From Ophioderma brevispina (lineage: Eukaryota > Echinodermata > Ophiuroidea > Amphilepidida > Ophiodermatidae), in NCBI GenBank assembly GCA_023653785.1, contig JAMKCH010002960.1, positions 36,232-100,231 on the forward strand: 64,000 bases of DNA, written 5' to 3'. Of this stretch, positions 1-11,845 are shown piece after piece. The position numbers and the translations under genes were made by a program. Under the pieces are notes generated by a model, which was given only the letters and a program-made list of their open reading frames with translations, had not been told where the DNA came from and did not search any database. The first letter of the stretch is position 1. Every line of letters starts with the position of its first letter.

Positions 1-323
1 TTGGGGACAGCCTGTATTTTCAGACACACGGGGCCTGAAATGTATTATGGTAGGCCTATAGACAAGCACACAAGATACTGCCTAGGTGGCTTGTTACCTA
101 CGATTTTGGTCACAATTAGTTGGAAAACTTGTTCTCAATTATGTCACGTTAAGAAAATCCAAGATTTATTTGTAACACTATTTAATGTTTGATCATTGGC
201 ATAGTTGGAAGCAGTATTCCCCCAAGAATTTCCGTAGGGGGAAATGGCGACAATTGAGGGTTAAAAATAAAAAAAAAAAGGTCAAAAAGGAGTTGGAAGT
301 GTTTCAACAACATTTAACCACTT
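1..323. other. No gene recognised
   Basis: AT-rich sequence with no coding frame that resembles a known protein. It contains one copy of the palindromic octamer TAGGCCTA at 51-58. The 63-codon open frame at its start has no recognisable motif and no splice context. Confidence 0.5.
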
Positions 324-625
324 TTAAAGGTCCCAGGAAATGAGATGATAAACCTACTCCAAATCTTTACGGGACATTCCATTCCAATAAACAGGGCCAG
401 AAAAAAGAATACACTACCAGTGACATCATTAGTGAAACTATTGATTTTCAGTCAGTATCATGAATAGATTCACACCAGTCACCTGAAATTTTCTATTACT
501 CTCTGAAAAATCAATAGTTTCACTAATGATGTCATCACCAACCCAAATATTGAATGCTTACTGGTCCCTCCTTGTAGACTTGACACAACCACATCAATTC
601 TATTTGCATTTCCTGGGACCTTTAA
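324..625. mobile_element. TTAA-flanked MITE with nested hairpin
   Basis: The ends are inverted copies of each other: TTAAAGGTCCCAGGAAATG at 324-342 and its reverse complement at 607-625. Both ends carry TTAA, the target used by piggyBac-type transposases. Inside, 419-450 and about 509-538 form a second inverted pair (GTGACATCATTAGTGAAAC and its complement). There is no coding capacity. I infer a non-autonomous DNA transposon; the superfamily assignment rests only on the TTAA ends. Confidence 0.7.
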
Positions 626-960
626 CAGAGATCCTCTGACAAGTTCAGTCAGCTAGAGTATAGCTAATCCTACATATGTCTCTTTTTGCAACTAATTTGG
701 AAGTAAATACCATAAATCCAAGGTTGTATATTGCATATTACACTCTGTCTTTGTAAGCCACAACTAACAATGATTTAGTAGCAGAGGCAAGCAAATCCTA
801 GGTGGTCAACTGATCTATAAATACGTATTAGATGCAATGCTTTTTTCAAAGGTAGCAACACACAACTTTGGATTATGTGGTATTCCAAACCAAGATCCTA
901 ACAACCCAAAAGAGAGACATCTGAAATAGAGTTTCTTCCCTGGATGTTGAGATTTCTGTC
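626..960. other. No gene recognised
   Basis: AT-rich sequence between a MITE and the 3' end of a retrotransposon. I see no coding, RNA or repeat signal in it. Confidence 0.5.
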
Positions 961-2060
961 ATTTTAGCTCTTCTTCTTACCGTGTCCAAACACAGTGGTT
1001 ATCAAATATGATCTCGCCTGAGATGGGTACAATGTCTGGTTGCTTCATTCAAATTCCACAAGGTCCTTGTCTGTGCATTGTTGCTCCAAAAGTGGGCAGA
1101 CCACAAGATATTCCATTGTCTGTGGTACTGTTCCACAACCACGGGTAATGTCCTGATCTGTTTCCAGGTAGCTCCACTTCTGCAAGGAAACCTAAGACCG
1201 GCCGATTCTGGTTCTCAATCTGCTGAGACATCGCCATTCAGCCCATGAGGAGTCAGCTCCAGGTTGAAGACGCTCACCAGGTTCAATAGCAATAGATGTT
1301 ACTTGGTTGATAGCAGGTATACCTTTCCAGAAGGCGACTCTCTTAAACTCCATAGAGACTCTTTCAAGGGGTTGGACTTTGCTAAAGAAACTCTCTCTCT
1401 CTCTCTTAGTTAGCAGCAGGTCTCTGTCCGAATATAGGGTGCTTCACATTAGATACTTGGCAGCTACGCTCTTGCATGCTCGCTACACTACGGCGGATTT
1501 CTGGTGGAGCAATTCTTGCTAGGATGTACAAATTCTCCGTTGGAGTTGGGCGAAGACATCCTGTGATAAGCCGGCAGGAGGCATTTAACACTGGATCAAG
1601 ATTCTTGGCATAATTTGATCTTTCCCATACAGGGCAAGCAATACTTTGCACATGAGTAGCACAGGGCAAGTACCGTCGATCTTAGGGTATGTGGGCGAGC
1701 ATCCCATCTTGTGCTAGTGAGTTTGTTCAAGATGTCATTGCGTGAACATACTTTACTCTTCGTCTTCTTAATGTGGGTCTTATAAGAGAGAGAGAGAGAG
1801 TGCGTTCCAAGGTAAATAAGGAGTGAGTTCATTAAAATTTTGGAAAAGCTTGTCGACAGTTTTATTGTAGCCCCTTTGGGTACTATGGCTGTTAAAATTG
1901 CCAATGAAGAATTGGGTTTCGGTTGGATTCCCGAGATTTTGAAGTCTACTGGTGGAGGTAATTTGTAGACTGATGCAACTATGACGTTTAGGTTGTTTCT
2001 ACAACGGTGCCTGTGACCACATATATAGCACTTCCATATAGTCGATGTGGTCGATGGCAA
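960..2060 (-). pseudogene. 3' end of a non-LTR retrotransposon (reverse transcriptase C-terminal region), frameshifted
   Basis: Read on the minus strand, overlapping frames give the segment that follows the palm domain in APE-type LINE reverse transcriptases: a YLGTHSLSLSYKTHI-like block near 1800-1850, then SKVCSRNDILNKLTS, then LDPVLNASCRLITGCLRPT near 1560-1600, then IAPPEIRRSVAS. After a gap comes a degraded zinc-finger-like tail (CGLPTFG) near 1080-1120. The reading frame changes between about 1600 and 1670 and again below 1400, so it is not translatable as one protein. No endonuclease or YADD box is present, so this is a 5'-truncated copy. A relative with an intact tail is at 17551-17745, and part of this copy (1681-2153) is duplicated at 2488-2959. 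Jockey/CR1-group membership is likely but not resolved. Confidence 0.75.
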
Positions 2061-2153
2061 GGACCATTCCTGGTATGGTTGGGCGATGATTATCAGTTTA
2101 AAGGGTAAAATCTAGACGCTTTCAGGAGCTCCGCCACCTGGACCCCAGAAGCC
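1681..2153. repeat. Duplicated block A, copy 1
   Basis: This block reappears at 2489-2959. By eye the copies are essentially identical apart from two bases in the GA run (near 1785-1800 in copy 1). It carries part of the LINE reverse-transcriptase tail on the minus strand. Such identity between decayed retroelement copies implies a very recent duplication or an assembly duplication. Confidence 0.9.
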
Positions 2154-2340
2154 ATAATATTAATAAGGCGGGTCCTGGACCCCACCCGTTAATTTGCAGA
2201 GTCCGTGAATTTCGCCGCACCAATACGAAATATCTTCCGACGGGCCTGCCTCAGACTACCCAAAAGACCATGTAAATATCTGTACTGTATCTTCCCTAAT
2301 TTGACCCAATGAAGAACTGAAATAAGTCTTCTAAAATCCC

Positions 2341-2468
2341 AAATTGTGACTCCATGAAGAACTGCAATATTAGTCTTCTAAATCGATAATTATGGCCTTA
2401 TGAAGGACTGAAATAATAGTCTTCCTTACTCTCTAAATGTAAACGAGTGAAAATTTCACTCCCCAAAA
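2341..2468. repeat. Duplicated block B, copy 1
   Basis: It starts AAATTGTGACTCCATGAAG, ends with GTGAAAATTTCACTCCCC and a short A-run, and recurs at 3103-3230. Copy 1 is cut off by a run of about 22 A residues (2465-2487), beyond which block A starts again. Confidence 0.88.
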
Positions 2469-2488
2469 AAAAAAAAAAAAAAAAAAAT

Positions 2489-2959
2489 CTTAGGGTATGT
2501 GGGCGAGCATCCCATCTTGTGCTAGTGAGTTTGTTCAAGATGTCATTGCGTGAACATACTTTACTCTTCGTCTTCTTAATGTGGGTCTTATAAGAGAGAG
2601 AGAGAGTGCGTTCCAAGGTAAATAAGGAGTGAGTTCATTAAAATTTTGGAAAAGCTTGTCGACAGTTTTATTGTAGCCCCTTTGGGTACTATGGCTGTTA
2701 AAATTGCCAATGAAGAATTGGGTTTCGGTTGGATTCCCGAGATTTTGAAGTCTACTGGTGGAGGTAATTTGTAGACTGATGCAACTATGACGTTTAGGTT
2801 GTTTCTACAACGGTGCCTGTGACCACATATATAGCACTTCCATATAGTCGATGTGGTCGATGGCAAGGACCATTCCTGGTATGGTTGGGCGATGATTATC
2901 AGTTTAAAGGGTAAAATCTAGACGCTTTCAGGAGCTCCGCCACCTGGACCCCAGAAGCC
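2489..2959. repeat. Duplicated block A, copy 2
   Basis: Second copy of 1681-2153, beginning directly after a poly-A run. It again encodes the LINE fragment on the minus strand. It stops at the same AGAAGCC point, after which block C begins instead of the flank seen beside copy 1. Confidence 0.9.
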
Positions 2960-3086
2960 GTGTTGTCCTTCGTTTCACTCCTCAAAAGTGTTGTCCTTCG
3001 TTTAACTCCTCAAACGAGTGGAAATCCACTCTTTTTGGAGTGATTTTTACTCTTTTTGAGTGGAAATTCACTCTTTTTAAGAACAA
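2960..3086. repeat. Duplicated block C, copy 1
   Basis: It starts GTGTTGTCCTTCG, carries iterated GAGTG/CACTC motifs, and recurs at 3345-3471. It is interrupted by a second A-run at about 3084-3105. Confidence 0.88.
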
Positions 3087-3188
3087 AAAAAAAAAAAAAA
3101 AAAAATTGTGACTCCATGAAGAACTGCAATATTAGTCTTCTAAATCGATAATTATGGCCTTATGAAGGACTGAAATAATAGTCTTCCT

Positions 3189-3550
3189 TACTCTCTAAAT
3201 GTAAACGAGTGAAAATTTCACTCCCCAAAAGAGTGAAACTCTTTTAAACCACTCTAAAATGAGTAGTTTGTACTTAAAAGAGCGAATTCCCACTCAAAAA
3301 AGAGTGAACATCACTCCAAAAAGAGTGGATTTCCACTCGTTTTCGTGTTGTCCTTCGTTTCACTCCTCAAAAGTGTTGTCCTTCGTTTAACTCCTCAAAC
3401 GAGTGGAAATCCACTCTTTTTGGAGTGATTTTTACTCTTTTTGAGTGGAAATTCACTCTTTTTAAGAACAAACCACTCATTTTGGAGTGGTTTACAAGAG
3501 TTTCACTCTCTTGGGGAGTGAAATTTTCACTCGTTTACATTTAGAGAGTA
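3189..3550. mobile_element. Foldback element built from GAGTG/CACTC units
   Basis: The left end (TACTCTCTAAATGTAAACG at 3189) is the reverse complement of the right end at about 3532-3550. Between them the pentamer GAGTG and its complement CACTC recur many times at short spacing, so the whole element folds on itself and also contains small local hairpins. It contains blocks B (3103-3230, partly) and C (3345-3471), whose other copies lie upstream. There is no coding capacity. It is probably a foldback or MITE element. Confidence 0.75.
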
Positions 3551-3599
3551 TCACTAAGTATGACTTAGTCTCCTTATGGGAGACTAAGACTCCTTATGG

Positions 3600-4870
3600 T
3601 AACCATGAAAACCAGTGTCTCCAGTCACCATGACAACAACCATCAATCCAACCGAAGATTGGAAAGCAGAAACAATACAGGAAGAAGATAGAACTTCTAA
3701 ATAAGTTTTCACAGAAATATATGTGAAAAACAAAGATCCCAAAAATTGAAAACGTAGGAGTTAAAAAGTTTGAAAGCAATTGCTTAATTTGGTATTTTCA
3801 GTGTTTGGAAAACAAGGCAGATGCACACAGACTATAAATTGACTCAACTCCGAGACAAGTCAATTTTATTTGTAATCAAACTTAAGAGACATAGATTATC
3901 TAACTTAGAGTCTAAGTGTACCCAAAGAGTACAGCTCATTTAAGTTGATTGATTATCACCAGCACAATATCCTGAACATGGGATAAGGCTGAGAAAATAG
4001 AGTTTACACTCTCTCTTCAAAAGAAGGGGTGATATGATATGTTTTTTATGTCAAGGCTATCAAGGCACTAACAGCAGTTATCTAATTGCTAACGCTGACG
4101 GATTGGCGCCAAGATAGAGATTAACCTCCCTTTTGAAGCTCTGCAAGTCCTGGTTTGATGCTACATGAGCAGGGAGGGCGTTCCCTTATACACACAATCA
4201 GCTCGTTCAGGCAAACAAAGCACAACATTTATATCGCCGTGGCCGACGTCACTTCATTTGCATACTGTCAATTAGTACCGGCTTTTGCCATGTCGCCTTG
4301 GATGATGAGCGTATGGTAACAAATACAGAGTATATTGGTAGTCACTGCAGAAACCGCTAAATAACAAATAAAGATTAATTGGCAACCAATGATCACATGG
4401 CAACTCCAGCAGCCCACTGCTAGGAATACAACAGTTCTCATCACGAACTCTCAGAATTTGAATACTGTCACCATTAAGTAAGGTGTTATTTGGAATTTAC
4501 TGACATGCGTCTGTTGTGACCTACTTTTTCCATGTACAATGTCGCAGAAAGTATTGTGCTGGGTCATTACATCAATAACTACAGATGGTGATGGCTGATG
4601 ACGGAAAGATTTGTACTTATTACTTCATCCTGATATTATACACTTCTAGTGCACCAGTTTATTGTTGATTAATCATTGTTTGTTGCAGTGCATTATATTC
4701 TACGAATCATTCTCCAGTGGTGTCTGAGGCACAGACAACAAATATAAACCTGCACGCCAAACAGAAATTCTAGATAACCTTGCACCGAAACAAAATAATC
4801 TGGATAATTTGCATGCCCTCCGTCTCGTGGTTACTTCAGACAAACCTCTCGAACACGAGAATTATTCGTA
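3600..4870. other. No gene recognised
   Basis: Mixed AT-rich sequence without a recognisable coding frame. A short local hairpin, TTAGTCTCC paired with GGAGACTAA, lies at about 3565-3587, just 5' of this stretch. I see no further repeat or RNA gene. Confidence 0.45.
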
Positions 4871-4880
4871 AAATACAAGC

Positions 4881-5046
4881 TCTGGGCCCGTTTAACAAGA
4901 TTTACGATCGATTTGTAATCGAGCGTTACCTCGATCAAGCGTAAGTTTGAACTACAATCACGTTCAAACTTACGCTTAATCGAGTTAACGCTCGATAAAT
5001 TCAAACTTAAATTGATCGTAAGTCTTTGTGTGAAACGGGGCCCAGA
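4881..5046. mobile_element. Palindromic MITE with TCTGGGCCCGTTT ends
   Basis: The element begins TCTGGGCCCGTTT and ends AAACGGGGCCCAGA, and the interior folds back as well (TAAGTTTGAAC... pairs with GTTCAAACTTA). At 166 bp without coding capacity it fits a MITE. From general knowledge, GGGCCC-GTTT-type ends are common in small elements of marine invertebrate genomes; I did not match it to a named family. Confidence 0.8.
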
Positions 5047-5599
5047 ACAACCATGGATATCAATATACAACTATTTACCAGCCATGTCCATCAAGCATCG
5101 TTGAAAGGGTGGTTGACAACGTTATCCTAATGTGTGAAAATGGCGTGTTTGAGTGACCTTTTAAATTCCCCATTTTCTCCGGACCTCTATATAATATTTT
5201 GTTTTCAATCAAATAAAAACATGGGTTGATAAAGGAGTTTTCTGAACAAATTAAAAACCGAACTTTTTCAAATTGGAAATTGAAATCTGTACCTATCAAT
5301 TGAAAAACATATTTAAAAAATAAATTTAACCAAAATCAGTAAATCAACCCTGAACAAGAGGGTATTCTACCGCCTGTCCTAAAAAATGGTACAATCAACA
5401 CCCGATTTTTTTTCATTATATCCACCATAAATAAGTCGGATGTAACCTCACAATAAAGAGAAAATCCAGGCTTTTCCAGGATTTTTTTTGTTCATCTCAT
5501 TTGCCTTGTTTTTCAATTCGAGAGATAACTCCATTTACTGCGGAACCCAAAAATCTAGTTTGTGCCACTTTCTGGTTTGAGTGAAAACGGTGAATTGGA

Positions 5600-7960
5600 A
5601 TTTGTTAAACTAGTTATTGTACTCACAATACATCACAACCCAGGATTAGGCCTAATAATATGGTCAAATGCCTGCAACTCTCATCGCAACATTTTAACCA
5701 ATGACTTGACACCAATGTCCAGTTCATTGTTTTATCACAAACCTCTCTGATCATTACCCCATCTTTCTTACCAATGAAAAACATAGGCCGAATAATGAGC
5801 TCTACACCGCTTACAAGATCGTCACGTCAACTCAAGCCAATAACATCAAAGGTCTGAATAATGCCCTCTCTCTTATAGATTGGCAATCCATTAAAGACAA
5901 TCCCGATCCAGACTTAGCCTACAAGATTTTAACATAATTTTACAGAACTTTCAATTATCACGTCCATCAACCAAGATTATCTCTCGACTTAAACGCACCA
6001 AAAAACCTTGATTACTAAAGGCCTAATTAAATCACTTAAAACAAAGGATAAAAGTATACAAAACCTATATTGCCTAAACCGACACCTAATAATAAACTCG
6101 AAAAATATAATAACTACCGCAATTATCTTAATCTCTTACTTAGACTCAGTAAAAAATCATACATAAGTAATAAATTGAAAATAATAACATAATACTAAAA
6201 AATGTGGCCAATACTAAACGAACTACTTGGACGCAATAAGAAAATCAAAGTTCCGGACTTCTTAAAACGACAACGGGGAATAAGTTAACGATGTAAGTCG
6301 TGCAAGAGAACTTTACACCTTTTTTGCTAACATTGGTAGAATCTCTTGGCCGATAAAATCTCTAATCCGCCCAATGATTATGCACCACCTTTATCATCGT
6401 TTAATAATCCAAATAGCATTTTTTATTTATCCAACTTCTGCTGCTGAAATTGACAAAATAACATCAAAGTTGAAAACCAACAGCAGTGCGCTGAGGATCA
6501 AGTAACAAGCTTCTTAGCAAATTTCGCCACCATCAGTGATGTCCTTGCCCATATTTTTAATAACTCATTTTCTACTGGCATTGTCCATCCTTACTAAAAG
6601 AGGCTTATGTTATACCGGTCTCAAAGGCTGTGATAACACGACTTACTAATTACAGACCAATTTCAATCCTAGAACCAGCTATTCTCCAAACTAACTTTGA
6701 AAAGATTGTTCGCATTCGTGTATTTGACTTCAATATCCCGTCGCAATATACTCACCTCGCACCAATTGGTTTTAGTCCTAAACGATCGACATACTGGCAG
6801 TTAATGAGCTTTATTGCGCCATAGCCAAAAATCTTGAACAAATTCACACATTGGATTTTCTGATCTTATCAAGCCTTTGATACCATAACCATGATATTCT
6901 TCGTCATAAACTCAATAATTGGTATCGAGGCCTTGCCACGTTGGATTAAAAATTACCTCTCGGTAGAAACAAAGTATTCATTCAACAACATCTTATCTGA
7001 AACTACAAATGTCATATTGGATTTCCACAGGGATCTTTCCGGGGGACCAAAATACTACTTCGTTTCTTATTATATACAATGACCTCCCATCTGCTCCAAA
7101 AACCCCATTTTTATTTTATTGCAGACGCACAAATATTGTAATTCTCACATCATGATCCCAAAACTGGAAACAATTATAAATACTTGAATTAATCAAAATT
7201 TCCAATTGGTTTAAACAAAAGTTATTTCTCTTCACATTGAAAAAAACTAATTACTGATATTTAAAAATAATCACAGTAACAAACAAGACATTACACCTAA
7301 GCTTAAAATAGATAATACATTCATGCAGCCAAGGTTTTTGGTTTGAGACTACTAAATTTCTAGGCCTACTCTTTGATTACAATTTTATCATGGACATCAC
7401 ACACAACCTGTTTCTAGAAATAGTGTCTACATACAATGGTATATTCGTAAAGTCGTCCGCCTCCTCTGAGTCAACGGAAAACATTATATATTCCTCTTTT
7501 TCTACCTTATTTTTCTTATGGGGCCATGATATGGGCCGACGCCACAATGCCAATCTTGACTCGCTATTTCTACTTCAAAAAAGAATTATAAGAACATTGT
7601 ACTATCTCTATATGGCTTGCTCATACTGACCCCCCTTTTTTTCGTCTCTTAAAACACTGAAGATTTATGATATCTACAACTACAGCTTGCATCTTTTATG
7701 TTCCGCCTTAAAAATCAGCATGATCTCCTCCCCAATGACTGTCTGATGACTTCTTTAACATTGACAACCTTCCTCACTATAATACTAGACATGCCAAAGA
7801 CTTTTTCATCAGAAAACGACGCAGTTTGGTTGCCAGAAAACACCCCAATTCTCAGGCCCTCTATTTGGAAAAATCTACCTGATCACCTAAAAAATTCCCC
7901 TTCCTTTGCGTCTTTCAAAACTACCGTAAAAATAAACTCATCAGTTTCACAACAATGACC
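5600..7960 (+). pseudogene. Decayed non-LTR retrotransposon (endonuclease end and reverse transcriptase)
   Basis: Frames on the + strand, interrupted by many shifts and stops, read in LINE order. At 5749-5930 SDHYPIFLTNEKHRP matches the SDH box at the end of an APE endonuclease. Near 6630-6790 LTNYRPISILEP and GFSPKRST match the start of a reverse transcriptase. Near 6860-7060 there is an AFDTI-like box and a degraded VPQGS box. Near 7080-7145 NDLPSA and a damaged YADDTNIVILTS-like box appear. At 7540-7620 come LFLLQKRIIRT and an 'LAHTDPLF' block, and at 7700-7940 MFRLKNQHDLLPN and WKNLPDHLKNSPSFASFK, a typical C-terminal tail. The order and wording suggest a CR1/jockey-like clade. The copy is long dead. 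Confidence 0.8.
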
Positions 7961-8600
7961 TCTCTCCATAACTTGTTATCATCTCTGCTTTCAAACTTTT
8001 GTTTTCAGTTGATAAAATTTACCAGTCGGTTTATACTTTTTATTCTGCCGTCCTTCTTGTTATTTTGTCGTGTTGTCGTACTTCTACATCGTCTCGTCCT
8101 GTTTTGTTGTTTGTTCCTCCCTTCGTTTGTTAACGTGATCCCCACGTCCTATAATTTGTCTGTTTTTACATCCAGGACCATTTTCCTCACTATCTGCTCA
8201 CAATATACAATTTCTTCTCATTAAAATTCCCTTTGAAACTATGCTTATTTTATTTTTGTATTATCGATTTTACCAAGTAGAGTTCCTGGAAATGATGTTC
8301 GTCCATCCTATTCAATAGTTATTACTGTAGACAATTTTTTTGTCAAGGGCACTACAATCCCACGCTATCTCAATCAACATTGCTTATCAGGCATAATTAT
8401 ATTCTATATTGCATATTTGCTTGTTTATTATTCATAATTATATTCTATTTGTATATTTGAATGTTGAGATTACAATAACTTTAGATTGCTTGCTTGTTAT
8501 TCCCACTTGGAGCAATATGAAAATTTTTAAAATGGATTCAACTTCATAACGAAACTCTAAAAGTTCCTTAGGTGGTGGAAGTTTGATCAGTAAGTTCTGG
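7961..8600 (+). other. Probable retrotransposon 3' flank; no gene
   Basis: Pyrimidine-rich sequence immediately after the LINE coding remnant, possibly its 3' untranslated region. No defined tail repeat marks the end. The 89-codon open frame at 7955 is low-complexity hydrophobic and I do not regard it as a gene. Confidence 0.4.
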
Positions 8601-8619
8601 CTTTACGATAATGTTGAAA

Positions 8620-9310
8620 AAAAAAAATAAATTCGACATCCTGTTCTTTGTTAGAAGAGAACCAATGAGCCGTACAGCCGGCGTACAACCACCTGGAGGA
8701 GAGAGTTTTTTATGGTCTTGAGTATCAGAAACGCAAATGTCCTACCAACATTTTGATACTTTGCTTCCAAATTCACATTGTATTGACTTCAATACGTATT
8801 ATGCCACAAAGACAGTGCAATATTCTTAAACCATTTCTTTGGATTGAGTTTTTTATTTTGGTTTGCAATTACAATTCCCTTCTGGCATGATTTTAACGAT
8901 CCCAATTTGAAATCCTTAAAGTTCCATTTCATTGACGTGCAATAAATGTTTTGAATGTTTTATTATTTATGAAAAAATGAATTTTCATGAACTGATTAGT
9001 TGACTATAAACTTGTGTCGATAAAACTCGCCATTCTTTTGTTTACTTTCATCTGTGTTTTTTTCTCTTGTCAAGTTGCATCGTTTGTTTATATTTTAAGA
9101 CATCATGTCATAACTGGGCGAAGCAACCCTGCACATGCATAAAAGTGGCACAAAATCGATTTTGATGTAAGCAAATAAGATGAAACAAACACCATTGGAA
9201 AGCCTGGTCTTTATTCTTTAATATTATGCCAAGTAAGAATAACTTATTTTGAAATTTCATATTTAACCAATTTTTTTCTGATTGTACCATTTTTTTTAGA
9301 CAGGCTGTAT
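8620..9310. repeat. Half copy of a large interspersed inverted-repeat element
   Basis: The segment ending TTTTTTAGACAGGCTGTA (about 9310) shares long stretches with 34840-35130 in reverse and with 35740-35950 in the same direction. Shared phrases include GTGGCACAAAATCGATTTT, AAAGCCTGGT and CAGGCTGTA. The part around 8650-8720 (CCACCTGGAGGAGAGAG) matches 35500-35520 in reverse. I read this as one half of the element that is complete at 34850-35950. Confidence 0.6.
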
Positions 9311-10085
9311 ATGAAAACGTAGATTTTTAAAAACTTTGTTTATTAGTCGATAATTTTTATTTCGAAAAAGTTTATCATTCATTCATGATTAAATGATTGA
9401 CTGTTGAAAACCATGTTTCTCAAAAATGTTTCAATAAACTTAGTTTTCAAGTAAAAACCTCCGAGTCGGTTTATTGAATTGAAAAACTGATTTTATCACT
9501 TTATCAAATTAAAAGTTTTTCAACTCGGATATGAAAAAATGGATTTAGGCTTCTCACTTGAAATCGATATTTTGTGAGTTTATAATTACAAAGTTCGAAC
9601 TGACATTTTGGTGATTTAGAAATATAAAATAAAACAAACCAAAATCTAAACTAACCAAAGAAATTTTATCGGAAACGTGACCTTTAAAAAAATTTACATT
9701 TTGAAAACTTAAAAGATATATCATTTCATGGCTTAGCAAATATAAAATTTTAAAAATCTCGCAATAACTCAAAATGTCATTTAAAACCTTGTAATTCTCA
9801 GTTCAAAATGATCACTGACAAACTCAGATTATAAACTTGAAGAACAGTAGGATTTTATGAATGACAAACTTTTCAGTAAATATGTATAGCTTTTCTCGAT
9901 AAACTAAGTTTTCAATAAAAAAAAACAAGTTTTCACCTAAAACTAAATTTTCAGTTGAAAAAAAACCCTTTCTGTTAAATACTACGAATTTCACGAAAAA
10001 AATAATTAAAAATTAATTATGACCAAAAACAAAATAGTGTAACGAAGTATGAGGATTTAGCCTGCCATACATGGCATAACTATAT
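9310..10085. other. No gene recognised
   Basis: Very AT-rich sequence with repeated TTTTCA/TGAAAA words. The open frame at 9554-9772 on the minus strand is compositional. No RNA gene or defined repeat boundary is visible. Confidence 0.45.
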
Positions 10086-10090
10086 ACCTA

Positions 10091-10675
10091 CACTGTAAAA
10101 AAATTACAGTGCAATTTACAGGAAAATACTGTAAAAACTTCCCAAAACTTACAGTATTTGGCTGTAATTTGGAAATACAGGAAAATACTGTAAATTTTAT
10201 GTCCAATTTTCCAGACTTTATTCGAAATTTAATGAGTAACAACATCATTATTCACAACTATGAATTTTTTAATTATACCATTAAGTATACTAAAATATAC
10301 AGGGAAAAATACTGTAAATTTTACAGGAAAATCCTGGCGGCAATTCTGCCAACAAAACCCAGTAAAATATAGCTTTTACAGGTTTTCATTCAAATTTACT
10401 GTATATTTTACAGTTTGATGTAATACATTTTACAACAAACTGTAAATTTTACAGTATATGCACTGTAAAAAAATGTGGATAGGCCTACTAAGTTGGGGTG
10501 TTCGTCAGTGCTTTTTTATTCTCCACACATTCTGTATAATAGCTCACCAAATATATATGTTTTTAAGCGTTTTGATTAAATTAATATTTACAATATACTG
10601 TAAATTTTACGTTAATTTGTTGGCAGGATTGCTGCCAGTATTTTACTGTCAAATTTACAGTATTTTTTTACAGTG
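10091..10675. mobile_element. TA-flanked MITE of ACTGTAAA-type repeats
   Basis: The element begins CACTGTAAAAAAATTACAG and ends with the inverse TTTTTTTACAGTG, flanked on both sides by TA, the target duplication of Tc1/mariner-type transposition. TTTACAG and CTGTAAA words recur inside, with a second CACTGTAAAAAAATG end-like copy at about 10460. This suggests nested or dimeric copies. No coding potential is seen. Confidence 0.75.
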
Positions 10676-10712
10676 TACTGGGTCACGTAGAGACCCATAC
10701 CCATGGAACAGT

Positions 10713-10760
10713 GGCGTAGCCGGGGGGGGGGGCAATCTTGCCCCCCCCTGAAAAATTAGT
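10713..10760. mobile_element. Partial element end starting AGTGGCGTAGCC followed by G/C runs
   Basis: AGTGGCGTAGCC followed by ten G, then a C-run, resembles the terminal sequence of small DNA elements that are common in invertebrate genomes. The matching other end was not found, so this may be a truncated copy. Confidence 0.35.
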
Positions 10761-11720
10761 GATTTTCTGCACATGTGTCAATACATATAAAACAATAGGC
10801 CTATACTATTATACTATAATAACAAATTATAATGTATGCTAATTGGCGGATTTAGGGGCGCATAAGGTACCGGACGCATTGTATATAGATGTATAAAAAT
10901 GTAGAAATGACATTGTACGCACGCACGGGGGAAGGTACATTAAGTTGACATTTACTGTTTACTTTCATTTGACAGGAGTTGCTCTACTCGAAAACAAAGA
11001 CTAATTACTGGACAATAGCTTGTAACATGATCCAGCCTTTTAATTGAGAGGGAGTCATTCATGCACGCCATAAAAGCTTTGTCAAAAACCCTCAATGCTG
11101 TTGTTTGTGATACATTATCCTATTTACAATAAACGGGATGAAGTTAGTATTCTGCCACCACATCCTTCAACATGCAGTTTATTCCGTTGAGGCTGCCGAA
11201 TTCATATTGGTGGTGGCACAATATACAAAATGATTTTGAACTTCCCAATTTTATAGGCCGTGTGGACATGTGTGTATTGTACAATACACACTAGTACTAG
11301 GCCTAAAGATCGGACCACATACCTTTAATTGGGGAATCCAACGTTAGATACGATATCCCCTAGCTTTTTACTAACTGGAGAGCTGGCAATATTTGTTGTT
11401 GGTCTGTCCATATTATAATAACTCCATGGTCTGTCCACCTCTTGTGTATGCACTTCGCACGCTCAAATGACATCATTACCTGATAAACACCACGGGTTTT
11501 AAAATGGGGATGTATAGTGATGGAACCCATCAACAAACAATAATCCTTATAACTGCGAATTGATCGATACAGGTGATTGAGTAAGAAGGCCCATTGATGG
11601 CCGGTGTTTTAATTCGTGAAGTTATTTATTTTTCTAGGGTGAATTTTTCTTAATTTTAACACATATTCATATTATTACTTTATATTTGAACTGATGCATG
11701 CTAAGTGTATATTTAACTGA
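10761..11720. other. No gene recognised
   Basis: Unique-looking AT-rich sequence with TAGGCCTA octamers at 10796-10803 and 11298-11305. No coding or repeat signal that I can support. Confidence 0.45.
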
Positions 11721-11837
11721 GCTGCGTGAATTATGTTAGATAATTGGATCTGGGCATCAGTTTGTGCACTGTTCGTCTCGGACGAACAGTGCACAAACTG
11801 ATGCCCAGACCCAATTATCTAACATAATTCACTTAGC
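11721..11837. repeat. Near-perfect 57-bp-arm hairpin
   Basis: The left arm (11721-11777) and right arm (11781-11837) pair with only about three mismatches around a three-base loop. At the tip GCACTGTTCGTC faces GACGAACAGTGC. It directly abuts the 3' end of the minus-strand LINE fragment. It could be a foldback MITE, or a transcript from it could be a source of small RNA. Nothing in the sequence decides between these. Confidence 0.85.
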
Positions 11838-11845
11838 TACGTCAA

